Source: Bryobacterales bacterium
Lineage (GTDB): Bacteria > Acidobacteriota > Terriglobia > Bryobacterales > Bryobacteraceae
Reading direction: 5' to 3'
NCBI GenBank assembly: GCA_016721425.1
Contig: JADKID010000005.1
Span: 1 to 64,000 of the forward strand
Length of the DNA: 64,000 nt
Part shown: in pieces, positions 18,553-27,320 of the stretch
How positions within the stretch are numbered: position 1 is the stretch's first letter
Layout of the letters: each line of letters starts with the position of its first letter
Translations under genes and position numbers: made by a program
The notes under the pieces: model-generated
What the model was told of the DNA's origin: nothing
The model's database searches: none
The model's input: only the letters and a program-made list of their open reading frames with translations

Positions 18553-20172
18553 ATGAATTCGAACCGCCCCTCCCCGAGCCCGAAAAGCGCAGCGCGCAAG
18601 GGCATTGTCCTGCCTCTAACGGGCGTACTGCTGGTCCTCCTGATTCCCGTTGTCGGCCTGGCCGTCGACGCTTCGGTGCTCTATGTGCTGAAGGCCAGAC
18701 TTTCCACGGCCGCCGACGCCGCCGCCATCGCCGCTGCGCGTTCGCTCAATGTGGGCCTGACGATCGCCGATCAGGAAGCCACTGCACGGGCGCGCGCGCA
18801 GGCGTTTTTTAACGCCAACTTCGCGCCGGGCAGTTGGATGACCAAGAACCAGACCGTCACCGTCACGATTGCGGAATCGGCGTACCGGACGAGAACGGTG
18901 ACGGTCAACGCTTTCTTTGACGCGCCCCAGTACTTCATCCGCTTCCTGGGCTTCAACTTCACGCGTGTACGCGGCGAGGGCAAGGCTTCCCGGCGCGACG
19001 TGAATCTGATGCTGGTGCTCGATCGCTCCAGTTCCATGAACAGTGGAGGCGCCTGTGACGCAATGAAGGCCGCCTCCACCAACTTCGTCAATATGTTCGC
19101 GGAAGGCCGCGACCGGCTCGGCATGATCACATACGGAGAGGCCTTTTTCCTGGGTTTTGCGCCCAACATGACGTTCCGGACGGGAGCGAACAGCCTCCCC
19201 GTCAAAATCGGCCAGATCACCTGTTCCGGGAACACCTCAACGGCGATGGCGCTCTGGCAGGCTTATCAGCAGATCGTCACGATCAATGAACCTGGCGCGC
19301 TCAATCTGATGGTGCTGTTCACGGATGGCTACCCGAACGGCGTCACCGCCGACTACCCGATCAAGACAGTGATCGACACGCGCTACGGCTACAGCGGCGG
19401 CTACCAGACCTACATCCCGGACCCGGCTTACCCGGGCTTCTTCAAAACCTCCGGCACAACCGTTTGTAACAACACAGGCAACCAATGCACCATGGAACCC
19501 AGTCCCTGCAAAGACTCTGCGAATCAGGTCTTCGATCGGAACCTGGGGGACACCAGACGACGGTACAACGCTGCGCCCTGGAACACTTCATGGACGCCTG
19601 GCGGCACAAATCTCAGAACCATCCGAGGGGTTCTCGCCCAGTGGGCTGGCGACCTCTACAACCTCACCACTGGTGCCAGCAATGGCGTAATGGGGCACCA
19701 AGGAACCGCCATCAACGCCGGCACCACCTACGCCACTGCCAACGGCTGCGCCTTCTCCACCGGCAGTAGCGTCCGCCGCGACGTCGCCTACATACCCGAC
19801 CAGGACATCTACGGGAACAACACCGACGGCTTCAAGGCAGTTGCCAAGTTCACAGCCGGCGGCCATCCGTATCTCAACAGGAAAAGGCCCGATGTCCCGA
19901 TGGGCATCACTGGCGCCAGTTTCAACGCCTCCGATCATGCCGCCCAGCGGATTCGCAACGATGCAACGCTCAAGCCGGTGATCTACACCATCGGCCTGGA
20001 GAGCCAGGGCGGTGTGGACGCAGAGTTCCTGAGACGGGTCGCCAATGCCGATGGCAGCACCTGCCTGGATACGACGAAAGAGAAGGGCCGTTACGTCGCC
20101 GCGGCGAACACCACCCAGCTCAACGACGCGTTCGCCCAGATTGCCAGCGAAATCCTGCGCATTTCCCAATAG
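18553..20172 (+). CDS. TadG-like pilus protein with VWA domain
   Basis: A 539-residue protein with a basic leader, one TM helix (about residues 21-45: LPLTGVLLVLLIPVVGLAVDAS) and the TadG N-terminal block (LYVLKARLSTAADAAAIAAARSLN). A von Willebrand A domain follows from about residue 150, with the metal-ion-dependent adhesion motif DRSSSMN near 156 and a second acidic motif LFTDGYPNG near 255. A roughly 200-residue insert rich in glycine, asparagine and tyrosine, with several cysteines, interrupts the second half of the VWA domain before it closes with VIYTIGLESQGG. This fits an extracellular adhesin at the pilus base or tip. It completes the three-gene minor-pilin operon. Confidence 0.85.
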   Translation: MNSNRPSPSPKSAARKGIVLPLTGVLLVLLIPVVGLAVDASVLYVLKARLSTAADAAAIAAARSLNVGLTIADQEATARARAQAFFNANFAPGSWMTKNQTVTVTIAESAYRTRTVTVNAFFDAPQYFIRFLGFNFTRVRGEGKASRRDVNLMLVLDRSSSMNSGGACDAMKAASTNFVNMFAEGRDRLGMITYGEAFFLGFAPNMTFRTGANSLPVKIGQITCSGNTSTAMALWQAYQQIVTINEPGALNLMVLFTDGYPNGVTADYPIKTVIDTRYGYSGGYQTYIPDPAYPGFFKTSGTTVCNNTGNQCTMEPSPCKDSANQVFDRNLGDTRRRYNAAPWNTSWTPGGTNLRTIRGVLAQWAGDLYNLTTGASNGVMGHQGTAINAGTTYATANGCAFSTGSSVRRDVAYIPDQDIYGNNTDGFKAVAKFTAGGHPYLNRKRPDVPMGITGASFNASDHAAQRIRNDATLKPVIYTIGLESQGGVDAEFLRRVANADGSTCLDTTKEKGRYVAAANTTQLNDAFAQIASEILRISQ

Positions 20173-20190
20173 ACCGGGCGCGGTTCGGCC

Positions 20191-21255
20191 CTACTTCAGC
20201 CGGACCGCCTTCCCCGTCCTGACGGACTCTTTCGCAGCCTCGATAATCTCCACCACGCCAACGTTGATGTCGATAGCGGTCATTCCCTGCGGGGCAGATT
20301 TGGTTTCAATGGAATGGATCATGGCCGCGATGGGCTCGGCCGCCTCCGGCGCAAGAGCGGTGAGTGGCTCCTGCTTCACCGGCTCGCGCCCCTTCCGCGT
20401 CTCCACCTTGCCATTGGTCATATACAGGCTGCCTTCGCGCCCGAAGACCTCCAGATCCTGAAAGCTGCGGGGCAGATCCCAACTGCCCTCGAGAATCGCG
20501 GTCGCCTGCTTGTAGTTCAGAATGATCGTCGCGTTATCCTCGACCTTGGGAAACTCCGCCGGACGCAGTTGATTGGTCTGCGCGTAGACTGTCTCCGGCC
20601 GGCCGAGGTACATCAGGCTCCACAGCGCGTTGTAGCAGCCGAAGTCCACCAGCGCGCCGCCGCCGTTCTTGACGGGGTCTGTCAGCCAATCGAAAAAGAA
20701 CTTGTTCAAACCGGTCGGGCCGCCGGGGCCACCGTGGCCCACCACGCCGCGGATCCGATAGATTTTGCCCAGAGCACCGGAATCGGCCAGGCCTTTCGCC
20801 ACATGGTTAGCCGGCCACCAGGCCATCTGGTAGTTCGACATCACGTAGATGCCGTTCTTCACCGCCAGATCGCGAATCGCAACGGCATCTTTGTAAGTGG
20901 AAGCCAGCGGCTTCTCAAACAGGACATGGATTTTGCGCGGCGCACAATACTCAACAATCTCGCGGTGCCGGTTGTTTTCGACGAACGCCCAGACGATCTC
21001 CGGCTTCTTCTCGTCGATCATCTTCTTCCAGTCAGCGCTGATCAAATCCGCCGGCACGCCGCGCCGCTGCGCCTCTGCCGTCAATACAGGTTCGGTCTCG
21101 GCAACACCCACCAACTTGGCCGGCTTGCCCTGGATCATCTTGTTCAGGTGTCCCCAAACATGCGAATGAACCAGACCCACCACCGCAATTGTGTGTTCCG
21201 CGGCACTCATTGGGACAGTCATACACAGAAGTAGAAAAATAGCGCAAATCCGCAT
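20191..21255 (-). CDS. secreted Gfo/Idh/MocA family oxidoreductase
   Basis: A 354-residue NAD(P)-dependent oxidoreductase. The start 21255 gives a signal peptide (MRICAIFLLLCMTVPMSAAEH); a longer upstream frame would bury it. The Rossmann start is IAVVGLVHSHVWGHL, unusual because the GxGxxG loop is replaced by GLVHSH, which is common in the secreted members of this family. The conserved EKPLAST motif is at about residues 117-123 and YQMAWWP near 148. The protein is convergent with the pilus operon. The substrate is probably a sugar or cyclitol derivative. A second family member, frameshifted, is at 0.6 kb. Confidence 0.85.
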   Translation of the reverse strand: MRICAIFLLLCMTVPMSAAEHTIAVVGLVHSHVWGHLNKMIQGKPAKLVGVAETEPVLTAEAQRRGVPADLISADWKKMIDEKKPEIVWAFVENNRHREIVEYCAPRKIHVLFEKPLASTYKDAVAIRDLAVKNGIYVMSNYQMAWWPANHVAKGLADSGALGKIYRIRGVVGHGGPGGPTGLNKFFFDWLTDPVKNGGGALVDFGCYNALWSLMYLGRPETVYAQTNQLRPAEFPKVEDNATIILNYKQATAILEGSWDLPRSFQDLEVFGREGSLYMTNGKVETRKGREPVKQEPLTALAPEAAEPIAAMIHSIETKSAPQGMTAIDINVGVVEIIEAAKESVRTGKAVRLK

Positions 21256-21439
21256 GGGAATGAATCGGGCCTCCAGCCTCCAGCATACGCCGCGGGAGTC
21301 TGCTCCGAATGGACTGCATCCAATCGCGCCAGCGAGCATCCATTACCGTTGAAGGTTCGCATCGCTCGCGGCTCCAGATTGGGGCCGGAGTGTGGTACAT
21401 TCGTTCACCACATGGCGCTCTGGGGAGGGCACAGTGACA

Positions 21440-24400
21440 ATGAACTCTGGTTCCTGTCGTCTGGCAGCTGGACTGCTGGGCACGGCCGCGATTCTGTTGG
21501 GGGCAGACGAGCTTTCGACGCGCGCCCGCCAGCTTGAGTTACAGGGACAATCGCGCCAGGCGAAGCAGGCCCTGGAAAGTGCGGCCAGATCCGCGCCGCG
21601 CGACATTGCCGCGCTAACGGCCCACGCCGAATTTCTGGACGCACGCCGCGACCCGGATACCCGCGCCGCCTATGAGCGCGTGCTCTCTGTTGCGGGACCG
21701 AACTCCTCGGCCGGCAAGGTGGCGCTCCGCCGCCTGACCTCACTCGATCTCCTCACCGGCAACCGCGCCGCGGCGGAGCAGCGATTGGGCGCCCTACGGC
21801 AGGCGGGCGAAACCAGATTCACGCTTGCCCCCTCCGGCCAGACCATCGCTTCGCTGCCGCAAGGCATCATCGAGATCACGGGCCCTATCCGCAGCTTCGC
21901 CCGTATGGCCGCGCTTTCTCCAGACCTCCCGCCGGAGGAGATACTCCTGGCACTCGCACGTAACATAGTCACCACGGGCTATCAAGCCGTTAGCGGCTCC
22001 GATTCGCTGGAGCCCACCGAATATCTCAAGCTGGTGATCCGCTACCTGGGCCAGGCACGTGAGCTGGATAAGTTTGCAGGCGAGAGCAGAATGGTGAAGC
22101 TCGAATCCTGCGACTCAGCGCAGACCGGCGAATTGCTGAAGATCCTCGGCTTCCGGATGCGCGGCGGTTGCGGCAGCGACGTGGTGCTGGAGACGGTGAA
22201 TGCGACGCGCGCCTTCCTCTCCATGGATTCCGGTTTTCCGCTCGCGGACCTGGAACAGGCGCTGCGCACGAACCGCCCTTTTAGTTACGACTACCATCCA
22301 ACACGCGTACCGGTGCTCTACAAGCCCGAATACTGGCTCTCGGCCAAGGAAAAGCAGTCCGGCGAGTTCATCGACGCGTTCCTCGGCGATCCCGCACTCT
22401 GCCGCCTGTATCTGGGCCTCGCCAAGCTGGACCCGGAAACCGCGGAAGAAGTCCGGCAGAAGCTGCCGGTCACTCGCATCCGGGCATTCGCCCACGTCTT
22501 TGATTTCTTTGGCGGCATGTTCCGTATCCGTGATGGCAAGGTCACAGTCCCGGGAGGGGAAAAGGCAGTGGCCGCCTGGGCAGACCTCGCCGGCGTCTCC
22601 CCGAATCAGGGCGTGCAGTTCATCGAAAGGCTGGTCACCAAGGACGATGGCTGGCTGGCCGCCTACTTCGATTCCCTCCTGCGGATCCACGGTCCCACAC
22701 AGGAGTACCTCACCGACATCGCCCGTTTGAAGCGCTACTACGCCGCCCTGCGGGGCAAGGTCACCAGCCCCGGCCCGGCGCGTCCGGTCTTTCGCGCCAA
22801 CACGGATCTGATGCTGCTGACCGCCCGCCTTCGCGTGGTGGGCGGCGTCCCGCAGATCCCTGGCGGTATTGAGGTTTGGAAGAAGCTTTTTGTCGAACAT
22901 CCCAACGGCAAGTACGACGGCAAGCTCACCAAGTCAGCGGCCGGCTGGAAAACGCCGGAAGACCTCCTCGAGGCGCTCTTCGGGCTCTCCCGCAAGGCTG
23001 TGGAGAACGAGCCGTTGAAGATATTCCTCGCCGTGAGTGACATGGACCGCAACCGGCGGCAGCCCTTGACGCCTGCCACCGTGGAGCGGCTCATGTTCAA
23101 GTTCCGGATCTACGGCGCACAGTACCCGCTGCTGAACGAATCGCCCAGCGTGAGCGATAAGACGATCCTGCAATACCTGGACGTGGCGGCGGCCATCAGC
23201 GAGAACAAGGACAGCCTGGCGCGCGGTGACATTGCCGGCACCATGCAATCGCTGGCCGCTTTGTGGCAGATCTTCGTGAGGCAGAAGCTGATCCCGACCG
23301 CGCAGGCGGACGCCACGCTTTCCGCGCTGATTTCTCCTTTTGCGACGATCAAGAACCAACGCGACCTCTTTGACGCCGGCCGCGCCGGCGTGCATCTTCT
23401 CCTGAAGGCAACCGGCGCCGCTGACAACGTCAACCCGCACGACCGGCTGCTGGACCTGCTGGCCGGCGCGGTGGCCCCTGCCGACGATGAGACCCACCAG
23501 TTGATGCTGACCGAGATGATGAAGGTGATTGAGGCGCAGAAACTGGTCTCCCTCAAGGTGATGTTCGATCTGGCCGATCATCTGGAATCTCTCTCCAAGG
23601 GCGAGAAGCTGAACTCAGCGCTGCTGAACCGGCTGGCCGCGCGAGTGTCTGACCTGAACCTACCCAAGGGCTCGATGACGGCGCAGGAGCGTAATTCTTA
23701 CGCATTTGGCTTCTTCACGGACAAGCACATTGAAGCGCAGCGCAAACTGAACTTCCGCGCCGTGGTAGAGAAGGCGGCCGGTCAACCGGAAAAGCTAAGG
23801 GAAACGCGCGGATTGCTGGCGCCACTGATGCGGGACACTCTGGTGGGCCTGCTCTATGCGCACTACGCGCCGCCTGGCGCACAGATTCTGTACACCAATC
23901 CGCTCTTCGCACGGAGCCATGACTTCATCGGCATTCAAAACAACAACCAGACCTGGAAAAACACAGAAGTGCAGGGCAGCGGCTGGCCGTCCAGTGCGGG
24001 CGGCCGCCTGATCGGTTCGCTGGCGGGATTGCCGTACGCCCTGGCCGAGGCCGAGCAGAACTTCCTGATCCCCACCAGGGAGCAGGCATTGATTTGGGGA
24101 GACCTGGTCCCACAGATGCTGGTGTCCTCCAAGCTGCCGCGGTTTTGGAGAGTGGAGCCGGTGCAGCTGCACTACGTCGGGCTGCACATGCGGGTAGGCG
24201 AATCCGCGCTGGCCGAGTCGGCACTGTCAGCTGACACGCGCGTTCGCACCTTGGAGGTGCTGGATCGTTTGGCGCCACCGGCGCGAGTGAGGCGCATCGG
24301 GGACCTGCTGGCCGCGGGTGAAGTGTTAGTGGCGATGGAGCAGGTGACGCCGGCTGAACTCTACCAGTTGGGCGTGCAGGCTGTGTCACAGAAGCTGGAC

Positions 24401-24826
24401 GTCAGCGGCGCCGCGGCAGATGAGATCCGCCACCTGGCCGCCGAGGCACCAGACCGGTGCAACCAGGCGGCCATCTCGGAGCTCTTCGGCACACCCAAGC
24501 CCACGCTGACCAACTCTCAGCACCCGGAACTGCTGAACATGCGAACATTCCCGACACTGATGGGCTACTCCAGCCGGATCCTTGCCGAGAGCTGGGAGAG
24601 CAACAACCTGTTCTTCGCATCCGTTGCCGACGAGTTGTATCTGCCGCCGTCGCAGCTCAATCTGCTGGTGCCGGAGTGGACGCAGAAGACCGTGGAACAG
24701 ATCTTCGCCACGCATCTTGAGGATTGGCCGGCCCTGTTGCGCTCCATGCGCACCATTGCCGACGGAGTGCGCGTGCAGACCAGAAAACTACAGGCGCTGG
24801 AACAAAAAGCGTCGGTGCAGGAGTAG
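21440..24826 (+). CDS. large secreted protein of unknown function with N-terminal TPR-like helices
   Basis: A 1128-residue protein I do not recognise. ATG 21440 has GGGAGGG upstream and gives a signal peptide ending near LLGADE. Residues about 20-110 (RARQLELQGQSRQAKQALESAARSAPRD ... VALRRLTSLDLLTGNRAAAEQRLGAL) have TPR-like helical pairs. The remainder is mostly helical and low in cysteine, with a motif-rich C-terminal part (YTNPLFARSHDFIG, QGSGWPSSAGGRLIGSLAGLPYALAEAEQNFLIP, about residues 810-880). No enzymatic signature is visible. It is followed after six bases by a VWFA-related gene, so the two are probably one transcription unit and may act together in the periplasm or at the surface. 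Confidence 0.75.
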   Translation: MNSGSCRLAAGLLGTAAILLGADELSTRARQLELQGQSRQAKQALESAARSAPRDIAALTAHAEFLDARRDPDTRAAYERVLSVAGPNSSAGKVALRRLTSLDLLTGNRAAAEQRLGALRQAGETRFTLAPSGQTIASLPQGIIEITGPIRSFARMAALSPDLPPEEILLALARNIVTTGYQAVSGSDSLEPTEYLKLVIRYLGQARELDKFAGESRMVKLESCDSAQTGELLKILGFRMRGGCGSDVVLETVNATRAFLSMDSGFPLADLEQALRTNRPFSYDYHPTRVPVLYKPEYWLSAKEKQSGEFIDAFLGDPALCRLYLGLAKLDPETAEEVRQKLPVTRIRAFAHVFDFFGGMFRIRDGKVTVPGGEKAVAAWADLAGVSPNQGVQFIERLVTKDDGWLAAYFDSLLRIHGPTQEYLTDIARLKRYYAALRGKVTSPGPARPVFRANTDLMLLTARLRVVGGVPQIPGGIEVWKKLFVEHPNGKYDGKLTKSAAGWKTPEDLLEALFGLSRKAVENEPLKIFLAVSDMDRNRRQPLTPATVERLMFKFRIYGAQYPLLNESPSVSDKTILQYLDVAAAISENKDSLARGDIAGTMQSLAALWQIFVRQKLIPTAQADATLSALISPFATIKNQRDLFDAGRAGVHLLLKATGAADNVNPHDRLLDLLAGAVAPADDETHQLMLTEMMKVIEAQKLVSLKVMFDLADHLESLSKGEKLNSALLNRLAARVSDLNLPKGSMTAQERNSYAFGFFTDKHIEAQRKLNFRAVVEKAAGQPEKLRETRGLLAPLMRDTLVGLLYAHYAPPGAQILYTNPLFARSHDFIGIQNNNQTWKNTEVQGSGWPSSAGGRLIGSLAGLPYALAEAEQNFLIPTREQALIWGDLVPQMLVSSKLPRFWRVEPVQLHYVGLHMRVGESALAESALSADTRVRTLEVLDRLAPPARVRRIGDLLAAGEVLVAMEQVTPAELYQLGVQAVSQKLDVSGAAADEIRHLAAEAPDRCNQAAISELFGTPKPTLTNSQHPELLNMRTFPTLMGYSSRILAESWESNNLFFASVADELYLPPSQLNLLVPEWTQKTVEQIFATHLEDWPALLRSMRTIADGVRVQTRKLQALEQKASVQE

Positions 24827-24832
24827 AGATCG

Positions 24833-25843
24833 ATGCCCAATTTTACACGACGCCACTTCTTTGCCACGGCGACGGGGCTGATTCCCGCGGCGGTAGCGCC
24901 GCCCGTGATCTTCGGACAGGACGCCGGGCGGCCCACCTTCCGCGTGAAGGTCGACTTGGTGGTGCTGAGCTTTACGGTGACCGATTCCAAGGGCCGTTAC
25001 GTGAACGGCCTGAAGCCCACCGATTTCCGCATTCTAGAGGACGGCATCCAGCAGAAATTGAACACCTTCGCGGAAGGCAGCAAGCCGCCGCTCCAGATCA
25101 TGGATGATGGCTCCAGCAAGCCGATGGCGACGGCCCAGGCCGATCCGGAGAAGGGCGGCATCGCGACGGACGCGTTTGTCGGCACCAACGTGTTTGTGCT
25201 GTTCGACACGTCGAACTACATGTACCGTGGATTTGTCTACGCCTCCGATGCCATCGCCGATTTCGTCCGTGGCATGGACCGTGCGGATTCTGTCGCGGTG
25301 TACACGTTCTCGCGCAACCTGACGCGCGCCTCGCAACTCTCGCGCGACCGGAACGACGTCCTGCAGGGCCTGCGCAAGGCTGTGGCGGGCGACGAGGCAG
25401 CTCTCTACAACGGCTTGCTTCTGACGCTGCGCGACGCGGCCAAGGTTCCCGGCCGCAAGGTCGTCATCGTGTTCTCCAACGGCCCTGATTCGGCATCCAT
25501 GGTCGCTCCCGACGATGTCCGCGCCGTGGCGGAAGACGAAGGCATCCCAATTTACGTCATTTCGACGAGCGATGTCAGCCGCGACCCCATCTCCTCCAAC
25601 GTATTCCGGCGCCTGGCCTCACGCACTGGCGGCAAGAGCTTCTTCGCCAAAACCTGGCAGAAGCAGGTGGAGGCGTTCGAATCCATCCGCGAGGATCTGG
25701 GCAACTCGTACACGGTAACCTACCGTCCCGCGCCAAATCCGAACGAGGGCTTCCGCAAGATCGGCGTGGAGGTCAAGAACGACGTTGGAAAGAAGTATCG
25801 CGTCAGTGCTCGGCCCGGTTACCGCCCGCGCACAGGCACCTGA
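24833..25843 (+). CDS. VWFA-related protein, acidobacterial type
   Basis: A 336-residue secreted protein matching the VWFA-related Acidobacterial domain family. A Tat-like leader (TRRHFFATATGLIPAAVAPP) is followed by the family start (FRVKVDLVVLSFTVTDSKGRYVNGLKPTDFRILEDG, about residues 36-70) and a VWA fold from about residue 118 (TNVFVLFDTSNYM). The MIDAS DxSxS is altered to DTSNY, so metal binding is doubtful. The closing segment YTVTYRPAPNPNEGFRKIGVEV is characteristic. It is encoded six bases after the 1128-residue unknown protein. These families are expanded in Solibacter-like genomes with no settled role. Confidence 0.87.
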   Translation: MPNFTRRHFFATATGLIPAAVAPPVIFGQDAGRPTFRVKVDLVVLSFTVTDSKGRYVNGLKPTDFRILEDGIQQKLNTFAEGSKPPLQIMDDGSSKPMATAQADPEKGGIATDAFVGTNVFVLFDTSNYMYRGFVYASDAIADFVRGMDRADSVAVYTFSRNLTRASQLSRDRNDVLQGLRKAVAGDEAALYNGLLLTLRDAAKVPGRKVVIVFSNGPDSASMVAPDDVRAVAEDEGIPIYVISTSDVSRDPISSNVFRRLASRTGGKSFFAKTWQKQVEAFESIREDLGNSYTVTYRPAPNPNEGFRKIGVEVKNDVGKKYRVSARPGYRPRTGT

Positions 25844-25888
25844 CACGCACTATTGCCTTCGGGTAAGCTCGTCCCAGGGAGGCTCTCA

Positions 25889-26812
25889 ATGGAACGACGC
25901 TCTTTTCTGCAATCGACAATCGCCGGTACCGCAGTAGCGGCCGGCCTGGACGCAAAGACCGCCCTGCCCCGCCGTCTCTACAAGGACGGCGTGAAGCTGT
26001 CGATGATCGGCTTCGGCGGCATCGTCGTGATGGGCCACGAGCAGGCGGAGGCAGATCGGATTGTCGCGTCCGTCGTAGATCGCAGCGTGAACTACTTCGA
26101 CGTTGCACCCTCCTATGGTGATGGCGAAGCCGAGCTCAAACTCGGCCCGGCCCTGGCCCCCTATCGAAGAGATGTCTTTCTGGCCTGCAAGACCGGAAAG
26201 CGCGATGCCAAGGGTGCGCAGGCTGAGCTGGAGCGGTCCCTGGTCCGGCTGAAGACGGATCATTTCGACCTCTACCAGTTCCACGGCATCACCTCAATGA
26301 AGGATGTCGATCAGATCACCGGCCCCGGCGGCGCCGGCGAGTTGTTCCTGAAGGCGCGCGAGCAGGGGAAGGTAAAATACTTCGGCGTTTCGGCTCACTC
26401 GGCGGAGGCAGCGCTGGCGCTGATGGACCGGTTCCCGCTGGATTCCATCCTCTTCCCCGTGAACTTCGTCTGCTGGCAGCAGGGCAAATTTGGCCCGCAG
26501 ATCCTGGAGAAGGCGAAGTCCAAGGGCATGGCACGGCTGGCGTTGAAGTCCATGGCCCACACGAATTGGGCGGCAGGCGAAACGCGGAAGTACAAATACT
26601 GCTGGTACCGCCCAGTGGACGATCCAGCCAAGGCGCGTGAGGTGGTGCGCTTCACATTGTCTCAGGACATCACTGCCGCCATACCGCCCGGCGACGGTGC
26701 GCTGTTTGAGATGGCGATGTCGGCGGCGGCCAGTTTCCAGCCGCTGACCGCAAGGGAATCGAAGGCTTTACTGGCGTCCACGGCGGGCGTTGAGCCGCTC
26801 TTCCGGGCCTGA
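25889..26812 (+). CDS. aldo/keto reductase with Tat-like leader
   Basis: A 307-residue aldo/keto reductase. ATG 25889 is chosen because AGGGAGG lies 7-13 bases upstream and the product opens with a Tat-like leader (MERRSFLQSTIAGTAVAAGL). The catalytic tetrad is visible: D in YFDVAPSYGDGE, the tyrosine in the same block, K in LACKTGK, and H in LYQFHGIT. The C-terminus has the usual SQDITAAIPPGDG cofactor region. It probably reduces a sugar or carbonyl compound with NADPH; substrate unknown. The secreted form is common in Acidobacteria and Planctomycetes. A GNAT gene follows after 17 bases. Confidence 0.88.
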   Translation: MERRSFLQSTIAGTAVAAGLDAKTALPRRLYKDGVKLSMIGFGGIVVMGHEQAEADRIVASVVDRSVNYFDVAPSYGDGEAELKLGPALAPYRRDVFLACKTGKRDAKGAQAELERSLVRLKTDHFDLYQFHGITSMKDVDQITGPGGAGELFLKAREQGKVKYFGVSAHSAEAALALMDRFPLDSILFPVNFVCWQQGKFGPQILEKAKSKGMARLALKSMAHTNWAAGETRKYKYCWYRPVDDPAKAREVVRFTLSQDITAAIPPGDGALFEMAMSAAASFQPLTARESKALLASTAGVEPLFRA

Positions 26813-26829
26813 GCGGGAGCCACTCAGCC

Positions 26830-27273
26830 ATGGAGTTTCAGCGCGCGGGCGTGGCGGAACTGCCGGAAGTGCTCGCTCTGATGCGTGAGTTCTATCCCTC
26901 GGAGGGGTTGCATCTGGACGAGGCGCTGGCGGCGCGCGGGCTACATTGGGTGCTGGCCGAGCCTCAGCGCGGCGCGGTCTTCCTGCTGCGAGTGGAGGGC
27001 GAGCTCGCCGGCTACTTCGCACTGACCGCCGGGGTGAGCCTGGAGTTTGGCGGGCCGTATCTGTTGCTGGATGAGCTCTACGTGCGCGAGCCGTTTCGCG
27101 GCAAAGGGCTGGGCCGCGTGGCGATGGATTTCATCGAGGATTACGCCCGGCAAGCGGGCTGCGGCGCGTTGCGTTTGGAGGTTCATGACTGCAACGAACG
27201 GGCGAAGGACCTCTACCGGAAACGCGGATTCCTGGACGATTCCCGGTGGATCTTCACAAAGCCCCTGACGTAA
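26830..27273 (+). CDS. GNAT family N-acetyltransferase
   Basis: A 147-residue acetyltransferase. The acetyl-CoA site is in LYVREPFRGKGLGRVAMDFIEDYAR (about residues 84-108), with the R/QxxGxG/A loop as RGKGLG. The last strand is FLDDSRWIFTK. The start ATG 26830 has GCGGGAG upstream. The acceptor could be an amine, antibiotic or protein N-terminus; sequence alone does not tell. It follows the aldo/keto reductase gene closely on the same strand. Confidence 0.88.
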   Translation: MEFQRAGVAELPEVLALMREFYPSEGLHLDEALAARGLHWVLAEPQRGAVFLLRVEGELAGYFALTAGVSLEFGGPYLLLDELYVREPFRGKGLGRVAMDFIEDYARQAGCGALRLEVHDCNERAKDLYRKRGFLDDSRWIFTKPLT

Positions 27274-27302
27274 GGCGCGCGCCAGGCGGTCGCGGGGGCT
27301 TA

Positions 27303-27308
27303 TATAAT
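27303..27308 (+). promoter_or_regulatory. -10 box before the glycoside hydrolase-like gene
   Basis: A consensus TATAAT lies 12 bases before ATG 27321. No -35 match is found 16-18 bases upstream (the region is GC-only), so this may be an extended or activator-dependent promoter, or chance. Confidence 0.4.
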
Positions 27309-27320
27309 CGAGCCAGTTCC

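Noticed and set aside
20177..20192. Short GGGC/GCCC hairpin between the pilus operon and the convergent oxidoreductase
   Set aside because: The stem is only four bases and has no T-run, so I do not call it a terminator.
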